DNA from: Mesocentrotus franciscanus
Taxonomy: Eukaryota > Echinodermata > Echinoidea > Camarodonta > Strongylocentrotidae
Reading direction: 5' to 3'
Assembly: GCA_037976565.1 (NCBI GenBank)
Contig: CP137668.1
Coordinates: 37,362,430-37,426,429, forward strand
Length of the DNA: 64,000 nucleotides
The first letter of the stretch is position 1, and every line of letters starts with the position of its first letter. The position numbers and the translations under genes were made by a program. Below, piece by piece: positions 42,101 through 54,100 of the stretch. The notes beneath the pieces were generated by a model. It did not search any database, was not told the origin of the DNA, and saw only the letters and a list, made by a program, of their open reading frames with translations.

Positions 42101-45100
42101 ACCAGAGAACACAAGGTCATCTTCCATGAGGTCACACCCATGGATGCCGGCAAGTACCTGGTGATTGCCAAGAACGAGTCTGGAGAAGTCAAGCAGGCCG
42201 TTTCCATGATGGTGACCCCACGACCTCCCGAGGAGCTCATGAAGAGAAAGATGTCCCTCAGAGCGTAAGAACACATACTATTTTTGTTGATGCTATTTTC
42301 ATACCCCAGTCATACCGCAAGACCGACTCCAAACTAACCGACATTTGACAAAATCTTGGTCATTCAGGGAAGTGTAATGTGTTTTGTAGGTAAAGTATGT
42401 AGATGTACATACTTTTACATGTCTAATTGTGTTTATCTTTTTATCCGCTAGTGATCTTTTATTAAATCAACATCCATGTGAAATAGGGACTGTGTATGTG
42501 TTAAATTGGCCAGTGACTAACTAAATACACTCTTACAGGTCTGGGCTCATATTTCTAAAACCTTTCTACGTCATACGGCCTTTGTAACTTGTTGTTTAGT
42601 AACGTTTTATTAATATTGGACCCTCTATAGAGGACTTTTCTCCTGACCACTTTGAAACTTTCACCTTTGAGCCATGTCCTGTTTTTGTAATAAATCTTCA
42701 GGCGTGCATCACAGCAGGAGATTGGTGGTGAAGAAGAAGAGATAGACATCGAAGAAATCCTCAAGGATGTTCAGCCCAAAGACTATGAGACCGTACTCAG
42801 GGAACGTGGCATTTATGACTTCAGAGCGATCCTCAAGCAACTCCAAGCTATGAAAAAAAGGGCTGTACAACCAGAGGTTTGATATTAGATTTTATAAACA
42901 AACAAAAATAAGATATCACATATAATGTAAGAGTTTCTGCAGTTCGTAAGCATCCCAAGATACGAAACAAAGAACTGAACCACCAAAGCTTTGATTGTAA
43001 GGTTTACTCGCTACATATTTTGGGGGATATCTTATTTGAATTTTTTTCTTGTGTCAGGTTGCTACGGTGGCGGAATTGAACTAGCAATGAGTCTATTAGT
43101 GTACAGGTGATGTTCACTTAGCTTTCAATAAGAGATCGGATGTTCTTTTTAGCTACTTTATCATTCTTTATGCAATATGTCAACAGTTGTCTTGATCTGG
43201 ATGTACTTACTTCCTATCGATCAGGAAGTGACGTTCATTTTAGTTATAATTTATAATAATGCAATGGCATATTTAAAAAAGGGGACTAAATCTTGAATGT
43301 GTCGATCCTTGTACACTTTTTTACAGGAACTGGACACTCTCATGGAGGAACCAGAGATTCCTGAACAGCTCGAATCCCTGGAGCTTGCAGCCTTTGAGAT
43401 GGCTGAATCTCCTAAGGTCATGGGACGAGCAAAGCCAGAAGAGACAGGTAAGTTTGCCTACCCATGTCTCTTCTTTGTTCTTTGATAACTTCTTAATTGC
43501 ATGCAGCTGAAAAGTTAGGAACTGGGTATAGTTTACAGATCTATTTAAATGCTTAAAAATCTTAACAGTTTATAAGTTAAATGTACAATTGATATAACTT
43601 CGTGTGATTTAAGTCTATAAATGCATGAGGAAGTATACTTTATATGGTTGTTATTGTATTGAATAAGTTTTAATTACTGTGCTTACTTATAATAAATGTA
43701 AACATGTTTTGATTGGTTATATTATATTGATTTCTGTGCATATCGTTGTTCCATGATCAGTAACATTACGAGTGTTCCTAACCAAAAATGTTTTAAATAT
43801 CTTTATATTATTTAGGTTTCTTGTTCATTATTGAAAGATAGATATACATGTATATGTAGTTAAGATGTACTCGAAAAGAATTATTATAATATAAATATTC
43901 TAAATTTCTTAATACTACATGTATTGATTTAATAATATATGTTATAATCTGTTTTAATATGTTCAGTTTTAATTGAAATAATGTTCTCTTCCATTTCTCA
44001 TAATGTTAATCCACGTAATTCAATTGATGTACATTTACCTCTCATATCAACCGCCCAACTACATTTTGCACAGTCACTGGCTGTTCAATTAATTTTCTCA
44101 TTCCATTCATTGTATTTGTATAATGTCACAATAAATATTTGATATTTTTGTACCAGTACCGTGTTCATACTCATTTCTTTGTCATCCCTTTTTATGCCTA
44201 TATCGAGTGTACCAGTCAGAGTTTCATATCAATCCCGTATAACCGATGTGACATAAAACTTGTTGATACCTTGTGTCTGATCTGTATCTTTGTAAATAAG
44301 TAGCACCTTTAGATTTTTGCATAAAATTGAAATATTATATAATTAAATTATCACTAAAAGATGCCGGGCGAAAATATATTTAAAAGGAATTTCCAATGGA
44401 CGATTTGGCTTCAGACCTGATACAGTAAATTGTCTGATAATTTTTAATCTGAATGTTACTAGTCGAATGGTAATTTTCTTTAGCTTTCTGTGTTTTTTTT
44501 AAAGATGGGGTCAGCTATATATTGTTGCAATTTTTGTCTATATTGTGATACATAATATTAATTAGTATCCACATCCCAAAGTGTAGATTCATTTTAACTG
44601 ACACTAATGTATAGGATCATGATTACGGTAGACTTAATTCAGTCATCACACCTTCGCCCATCCCCCGCACTTCAACAACCCCGCCCACGTCATTCATCAA
44701 ATTTGAGTTAACTTCAAAACAAGGTGAGTAGTTTCTCGCCTCCTCCATTGCACTCTGTGTGTGTCTCGCACTTCTTTCATCTGCGGCACTCGCTTTTATT
44801 CACCTCTGTCAAATGATCATCATGAACTTTCACCTCCGGACCTTTCATCATCCCCTGGAATCTAAAAGATGTCTTCGTGAGATGTATCTCACTGTAAAAC
44901 TATTTTTAAAAAAAATGATTTTTCGCTTACCAGAGCGATTGGCACAGGCTGAGATGTTCAGATCCTTGTTGGACATCGCTTCCAAGTTGTCAGATGATAC
45001 CACATTAGCACCTGCGGAAGAAGCTAGTAGTGTCACAGAGACCAAGGAAGAGGTGCTCTTGGCCAAACCTCAGGAGGAAGAGAAGGAGGAACCAATACAG

Positions 45101-48100
45101 ACTGAACCTGAAGAGGTCACAGAAGAATTTGTCGTGCCGATAGCTGAGCCGAAGGTTGAAGCAAGTGCTGAGATAGATCTTCAGACGACACAACAAATGG
45201 CTAATTTTGAAACATTTATTGCTGAAGGAGAAGGTATTGTCGATTATATGTGTGTAAATCATGATCAAAATATGCCTCTTATTTCATGATTGATTAATTG
45301 ATTTTCAGTGAATTAATTAGTGTTATCATACTATTGTCATTTCACAGACGATGCACTGTTTTTGTTTTTAATCCATTTATCGTGGTGTTTAGCCCATGGT
45401 CTTTCAATGCACTCAACAATTCAGTTTCACTTCAATGTCAATTTTTTTCAGTTGTTTCTTAGTTCTCCTTGTATCGTTCACCTGGTAAATACTAATTAAA
45501 TGTGCATTCAATTCATCTAGTCTATTTCTTAGGAAGTCACATGCCATATCGTGTTATTTCCAGGTTTTGTATGTTAATTTCATATGATAATGTCTTTAAT
45601 GCATTGGACAAAACTACGTGTATACACTTTCATTTCTTTTTCTAACTCATTTTATTTAGATGTCCATAATATTGTTAACGAAGGTGACTCAATGTACATG
45701 ATTATCCCGTTAAAAAATAATGAATTAATTGATGGATTTACTCTGAATGTACATGTGAGACCATTTGTATCCTTCGTTGTTCTACATCGATTGAATAATA
45801 CATATAAGTCATAATAGACGACTAATACACCTGTCACATATTGTGAAATATGTGTATTTTTTTAATGTTTCTTCACAACTTTATAACATTTGAAATGCCG
45901 TTAGAACAAATTAATTTCATTCTAGCATTCCTGGATACTTTTTATGTCATTTCACTTTAGGTCATTGCACTCTTAGGCCCGTATTCTACTAAAAATATAA
46001 ACCCGACGCTGGGCTTCGGCTTTTATCAAAAATTGGGTTTAACAAAGGAAGATAGTCTGAGGTCTTAGTTGTCTTTTATTAAACGTTATCGTAGGCCCAG
46101 GGTGAAGTTTAAATGAATTATTAGAATACGGGCCTTGTTTTTTGGCGTTTCCCCTTAACCTCTCATAGTTAGAATATGACATGACAATTTATTTCCAGTA
46201 ATCGAATCGCAATTTGCAATGATACCTCAAAATGTGTTGTGTCTCCATTGCAACACTTGTTTGTAATTTCATTTCAACTTGATGACATGTAAGTATTCAT
46301 ATTGCCTGTTATTTTGCATTGGATATTTCTGTCAAAGTCAAAATAATTAGAAATCAAGCATAGCTGTTGTTGTAGTCACTTCAAAGTAATACAGTGTATT
46401 TTTGATTGATATCGTTACTATATTCATCGGATCTCCTAAATGTGTGCATGCCGTATGAATTTTAATTGTAAAATAAATGTTATTAATCCATTGATGAATT
46501 AATAGTAAGGGGCATTAACATATAAAATGTATCAGGTTATTATTGCGACTGTCAAACATGTTTCAGAAATAAAAGCTTTATTCTTTGATTTTGATGTTAT
46601 AATTTTTTCGGTAGCTTCTCAGTGACATGAAGAATAACACTCCCTAAAAATTTATTTTTTCCTTTCGAAACAGATTTGACTCCTATGGATGATGCCAAGG
46701 TGCCAGAGAAAATAGCTGCCAAATTTGAGTGTGACGTGTCTAGTGACGTCAAAGATGAAGACATCGTTTGGATGAAGGATGGTCAGGTGATCACCCCTGA
46801 TGACAAGTTCCAAGTGAAACGTGATGGTCGCCGTCTCTCTCTGGCCATCCAAGACACCTCTCCTGAAGACAGTGGCCAGTACACCATCAAGATCGGCGAC
46901 AAGACACAAACAGCTGATCTCAAAGTCCAAGGTGGATATCAACCCTACTTTTGTACTGTCCTCTAACTCACAGCAGGCACAACTCCATTGCATTCCACAC
47001 TGTCTTTAATATGTGGGCCCTTTATTTGTCGGTTGTTTATTCTTTTAAAGGTGCGCTGTGCATGGAATAATTTTGTCACGCAAAAGCACGTGCAAAGGAC
47101 CAGCTGTACAGATGCAGTCAATTTACTCATTGCTTCCTGGAACTACAGAGCTTTGCATGACGAGACAGGAAGCAATGGGATATAAAATTCAAAACAGAAA
47201 TTTTTGTATGTACCCTTCGTGTGTACATGACTAACATCCCTCTTTACCCGCTAATGCTTTTGTTGGCCCGTCAATAAGACCTTGTGGAAAATTAATGTAC
47301 GGGTATTTCCAGAATCGGTTCCTAAAAGTTACGCATGCTGCTTGACCTTCAAAATATAGAAGAATCCCCCAACTTAAAGATCTACATGGCAAGATGCTGT
47401 TATAATAGCACATATTGAATACCCAAAATTATCTAACGGCATTTGTAATATAAATAACATTTATTTCCCTTTCTTTTTAGTAGCGTTCTCTGAAAATAAC
47501 TCTATTCTTTTCCCTTGTTTGCATGGGTAAAAGGGTTGAATAACCTGTCAAAATTGCACGATGGGAAATAATTAAAAAACTGGTGGTTTCCTACCATATA
47601 ACGATTAAAGGTTGAACCACAAACACACGTAATCAAAATTCTCCATCGTATATAATCAGTTTATCGCGTGACTGGACCTTGAAAAAATGGCCTGCTGTCA
47701 TTATGTAGATTACAAGATTCCTTGCGTTTGATCATTGAATGCTATTTACGTTTGTTATCCTTGCATGAATGCACAATTTAATTATATCTCTTCCGGATTC
47801 CGAGCAGGTATCTCAATTTACACAGAGACAATTTGAGATATTGAGTTGTTCTCATGCAGCTGAACCGTTGTAATACCGTAGTATTATTGTCAGTTTTTAC
47901 TTTTATGTAAGATATACCCCCCATTTCATCCTTTAAAGTAACTTTTTTAACCTTTCAATTTACCCAATCTATCATTTAAAGTAAACTATGAACAAACAAA
48001 AAAAAATCCACACACTGAGACAATTTTTTTTACAATTGATGTAATCATATGGACTTTAACGTTACAGTACTGCCCTTTCTTCTACGTTTAGGTAATTGTC

Positions 48101-51100
48101 TTGTGAAATCCCACTTTATACTCTTGATAATTACAGGTCATTTATGTTTGTATATCCGTGCATGAATGCATGTTTTGAATTCAATTCATTATGCTTTAGA
48201 AATTCTATACCAGACTCTCCATTTAGACAGGGGTAATTTCAGATGACCCTGTATCTTTTATGTACATGTTGTATTCCATTGTATTATATAATCCATTCAT
48301 CAATGGCAATAAAATGTCAGCCCAATCATCGGAATATATGTATAAAACGCTTTTATTAATTTTTTGATTGAATTAGTCGAGCAATGAAGCGATTTTAATC
48401 TCAGTCGCAGGATCATGGCTCCATCCAAAATTCATCGATAGGTGGAAAATTAAAAGTTTTGTTATATCAAATGTTAGCTTCCATTTCATTGAATTCGAAT
48501 AATTTAGAGTTTTTCATGTTGGTAACTTTTAAAACTAGATATATCATATCTCCTCATTGTAACCAAACCCTGATTATGTAATCCGCTGAGTTTGTTTTCT
48601 GTATGGTTGTTCCTACTATTCATGTAGTGCCATGTTTACAAATATAATTCATCCAATATTTCCTTCTATTCAAATCAGTGCAGTGTTGACAAATAGAATT
48701 CATGCCATTATTCCAACTATTCAAGTTAGTGCAATGTGTATAGATAGAGTTCATGCAATCGAATCATCCGTTTGAACCATGATGGGTAGATCTAGGAAGC
48801 AATGGGGAAGCTAATTTCCATGCTTATCAGGAGTAAACTTCTCTTGGTACCAAGGCAAACATAAGATTTTCATTTCTTTCTTTCACTAACCAAAAATCTC
48901 TAACCAAAAATTTGACCCGCTTCCAATGTGCCAACTACATACCACAGCTGCCGAGTTTGTCAAACCACTCAATAACACGTCCGCCGCCGAGTATGATGAA
49001 ACCATTATCCTCGAATGTGAGCTTTCCAACGAGCTTGTTCCTTGCCAGTGGTATAAGGATGACAAGCTTATCACCGTTGGGCCAAAGGTGGAGGTCATTG
49101 ATGATGGAAAGAAGAGGAAGTTGGTCCTCCATGATGTCCGACCAGAAGATACAGGGAACTTCCGCTGTGTGGTGGGTGACAAAGAGTCCTCAGCTACACT
49201 CGATGTCAAAGGTAACTTGAAAATACCTATTTTTATATCAGAAAAGTACAAGTGCTCTCCTACAAGTGACTGTAATCATTTGGATAGTAAGTTATTCATA
49301 TGAAGATACGACTTACATGTAATTGTATATCAATTAACATGGTAATATATTTTATTCCTTTCCCATACTCGGTGCTGTGTAGTAAGTCATTTTTTTTTTC
49401 TTTAAAGCCATGAAGGGTGATGGATATTGTATTAGTAAAGAAATAGGCAGTAAATGATAGATACTTAACAGAGTGGGGCTATATAGATTACTTTGCAACT
49501 TACATAATGATGTAATTTCCTACAGAGAATGGTCATGTGAGGACAGAGCATATCAATGCACCAAGTTTTGTTTCTTGGTGAATTCAGTCAACCAGAGGCA
49601 TGTGTGATAACAAGATCAGTAGTTTCCCTAATCCTTTGAAGGCCCGCAACACATTCAATGATGATCTGCTCTTAAATTAGTCCATATATAACGCCATTCA
49701 TCACTTTATTTTAGCTTCTGAGATAATGAAGCCTCTGGCGGAAGTCACAGCTCCTGAATTTGCCGAGACTGCCGTGCTAGAGTGCGAGGTCTCCCACCCG
49801 AAGGCTGAGGCCACCTGGCTCAAGGATGGTCAGCCCATAACACCTGAGGAGCTGACCAGCAAGAAGTATGAGGTGGTCAGCGATGGACGCAAGAGACGTC
49901 TCATTATCCATGATGTTGTCAAGGATGATAATGCCGAGTTCACGTGCAAGGTTGGAGACAACCAGACTGTAGCCAATGTCAACGTCAAAGGTGAAGAAAT
50001 TATCAGTATATTAATATTGGATCGGTTAGGAATTTGTTGTATTGATAGTAACGTAGTGCGCATCATTTTAAAATTCTCAAGATATTGAAATAAATTGCTC
50101 TAATCATAGATGTAATGCATAAGGCTCTTTTTTCCAAAGCTAATGAAAATCAAATTCAGCCAGTTTCAAAGATTATCATGAAAGATTCATGCTGACCGTT
50201 GTGTTATTTATTTCATGTAATTTTTCAAATGATGTGAATAAGAGAATTCCGGCACTTACCCTTTCAAAAAGTATCATGAAAGATTCATGCTGACCGTTGT
50301 CTTATTTATTTTGTGTAACTTTTCAAATGATGTGAATAAGATAATTCCGGCACTTATCCTTTCAAAGAGTAAATAATAATGTATGTTGCAGTTTTATTTA
50401 TAAAAAATCAATGCGTAATTTATTAACTTGCGTGAACACAGTACCATCCATTACCAAGCCTTTGGAGGACACCACAACACCTCTGGAGGCCACTGTCGTC
50501 CTGGAGTGTGAGGTGGACAATGAGAAGGCTCCTGTCAAGTGGATGAAGAACGGCAAAGAGATCACCAAGATGCCCAAGTACCTCATGGAATCCAAGGGAA
50601 AGAAGCGCCGGTTGACTATCTTCGAAACAATACCAGAAGATGAGGGAGATTACACTTGCGTGGTGGGAGACGAGTCAACTGTGGCTGTCCTTGCTGTCGA
50701 GCGTAAGTTACAACAAATGGTCTGGGCATAAATTGAAATATGCACTGCCTTGAAAGACACTATAGTTAAATACATGGAGTCGAGGTGACTGTAACACCGA
50801 GGTGCGCAGCCATGAAATAAATGGTGCTGTGCAGTGCTCTTGGAACAACCCTCTAAGATGATAATACTTTCTATGAGGGATATAGCACCACATATTCGAA
50901 GGAGCTATGAGTATCTTAATTTCTAAGCCTTATCAAGAGCTAAAGTTTTGGAATCTCTTTAAGCTTGTATGTAACTATATATTGATCTGAACATTTTTTT
51001 AACCAGTTGCGTACTATGACTGTTAGCTACTTCATGTCACTACCATTAGCCCCAAAACTCTTGCATAGTGCATGTCTTAGCACATTATGAATCCATGATA

Positions 51101-54100
51101 TTATCATAATTTTTCTTCTTCAAATCTAGCTGCCCCCATCGAGTTCCTATCTGAAATCCAATCCGTCCAAGCCATCGAGGATGAGCCCGCTGTTTTCACT
51201 TGTGAGATCTCCGATGACAATGCAGATGTCACCTGGCTGAAGAATGAAGAGGAGATCAAACCAGATGACGAGAAATATGAGTTTGTCGTCAGTGGAAAGA
51301 AACGCGGTCTCAAGATCAAATCTACCGATGTATCCGATACTGCAGAATTCACCTGCAAGACAAAGGACAAGACGTCATCTGCTTCCCTTACTGTTACAGG
51401 TACATCATACTACCTATTGTACCTGTACTTCATGTTTGAATTCTCCTCTTTGACCTCTCTGAAGTTATCTCTTGTTCACAAACTTTGTACACATTTGCAA
51501 ATTGCATGTGTTATTCAAATTCACGCATTAGGCTTAATGGTGTATAGCCCAATATCTCTGTACATACTTTTCTTTCTTTATATTTCACTTCATAGTTTTA
51601 TTTCTATGTTGAATGAGACAGATTAATGTTATATTTTAAAACATCATGAAATGAACGATGATTGATTACATCGAAACGATTAAATTTTCAAAATGGTGAA
51701 TCTGTTTATTCATTAGTGAACTAATTAACCATTAGGTTTTTATACCCTTACTCCCTTTGAAGTTTTATACAACAAGAAATAGAACTATTTAAGGAGATAC
51801 TATCCAGATCGTGGCAGATTTTGGAATGAAATCTTTTAACTCAAAGGAGCGATATTGACAATGTGTTGTTGTAAACTTCATTATTTATAAGTTGAGCACT
51901 ACCATACCTTTCTGCATCCACCATACCTTACATTTTATCTACTTCCTCTTCCCAACCATTACACTCACTTTGCATTTTGCATCATTTCACCTCCTCTCCT
52001 GGATAGAACGCATACCTACCATTTCCCACACCCTCAAAGACGTGAAGATCGAAGAAGGTTCCAACGAAGTAGTCTTTGAATGCGAGACTGACGTGGAGAC
52101 CGCCGACGTTGTTTGGTTGCGCAAAGGCAAAACAATTGTCGAAGACAAATCCAAGTTTGTCATTAAGCGCAAAGACCGGCGACATTCCTTGATTGTGAAG
52201 GATATCTCGGTTGAAGACGCAGGGGAGTTTTCTTGTCGAATTGGAGTACACGAGACCATAGCTGAGCTTATTGTGGAAGGTACAAAGGACTGAAGATTGG
52301 CTGGCTGGCTGCATGAAATACTGCTTAGCTTAGATGAAGATAGTTGCTTCTGCGCTTCGTAGAAATCACAGAGTTTTATCTTTTGAAGGTTCTGCTTTTT
52401 CATAAAGAAGCGGACTGCTAGTTTCACTCCTTCAAATATGAAGTAATCAACACAATGCCCCTTATTCTCAGAAAGCAGATTTCTTTGCCTTTTTTGTTTT
52501 GCTGCATGTATGTTTTACCATTAGGTTGCATGCACTCCGTCGTTGTTCTGTGCAATTTTATTTTTAGCAGGAAACACTCGATAGTACGACATGTTTCAGC
52601 AATTGGAGAACAACTATAAAATGTGCTTTAAAAGAGGACTTCTACTGTTTCATACTAACATGTGATGCTAAGGTGCAAAATGTTTAAATTCTTTGTCAGC
52701 TGCCATACACAAGTGGAGTCGCAGAAAGGATTTATATGATGGTGAAATGTATGCTTTGAAGAATATAAGTGTGTATACTTTACCTTGATAGCTGCTTCCT
52801 TATTTATAAATATTTGCTCTTCGCTTTACCCTAGCTCTAGAAGTTTGCCAGTGACGCAATTTCTTTATTTTTCGCTTTTATTTCACTAATGACATATTAG
52901 ATTGTATACTGTGAACAGTATTAAGCGCAGATAAAACAGACGCTTTCGTATGTGTATAATTATGTATACCACCTACTTTTCAATGCTTAGAGTTTTGGTA
53001 GTCAAGAAAATCGAGTATTAGAGAGACCTCTGATATAGATATGCAAGCCTAATTTTGGGTATAAGATAGGAATTGTAAACTCTTCTCTAGATTTGACATT
53101 TCCTGAAAGGGTGCAAAGCTCAAAACCTGCTCACGATCACTGCGTATTCTTTATCCATTTGTACTGTACGAATAATTCTAAATTTTCAAAATGCCGCTTA
53201 CAGAGAAACCAGTTGAGTTCCTAGCACCTCTTCCGAAGGAGCAATCAGCCATCCCTGGCGACGAGATCACCTTCGAGGTTGAACTTACCAAGGACACAGA
53301 AGATGTCTTTTGGCTCAAAGACGGCAAGAAGATCAAGCCAGGTGACAATGTCAAGATCGTCAAAGATGGCAAGAAGCATAAACTCATCATCAAAAAGGTT
53401 GACTTTGATGATGATGCAGTCTACAGCTTCAACGCTGGAGATCAAAAGTGCGAATGCAACCTCAATGTTTCAGGTAAGTCAGCAATGATGCATCTGTTAT
53501 TGACCCAGTCACCCCGCTGAACCGAACGAACCGACCGACAACCTACAAAATCTAGACAAAATTAGGGGTGATGTAAGTTTTAGTTCTATTGTATGTCGGC
53601 TGTTCGTCTCGTTGGTGTGACTCCGAGTATAAACTATCATCATACAGTCAGAGTCTGTGCAATAAAGATGAAACCAATCATTAATTTATTGTTTATTTCA
53701 ATATACTTTACTGTCCTACATACGTGTATACATATATAAATGACTTTTCACTTGGAAATGTTGGCTTCCTATGTACATGTAAGTACCATCTTACAATTGA
53801 CCTCCGATTTGCATATGTCACTTACCTTTTTGTTGTTATACTTCTGCTTATCATACTATATTCTACAGCTCCACCGAAGATTAATGTGGATCCTAAACTG
53901 ACCAACATTAGCGTCAAGGCCGGCACGAAAATCGCTATTGAAGCAACAGTCACTGGTTCACCTGCTGCTGTCACAACATGGTCCAAGGGTGACACTCCAA
54001 TTGAATCCACAAAGAGATTCAAGATCGAGGCAGGTAAAGGACCCAAGGCTTCCATCAGGCTGACCATTGACAAGACAGAGAGGTCAGATCTTGGAACATA

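Larger units (their letters stand above)
46932..48947 (+). other. 2.0 kb intron with a hairpin and a minisatellite
   Basis: It contains a perfect 12-base inverted repeat (47128-47139 with 47166-47177) and three degenerate 50-base tandem copies at 48610-48760. The stretches near 47750 and 48140 resemble each other (tgcatgaatgca followed by similar text), which may be an old duplication. No gene was seen. Confidence 0.5.

Noticed and set aside
45584..45814. A 76-codon open frame in the intron after linker B.
   Set aside because: No fit to Ig, FN3 or linker composition, and no suitable acceptor/donor pair in the right phase.
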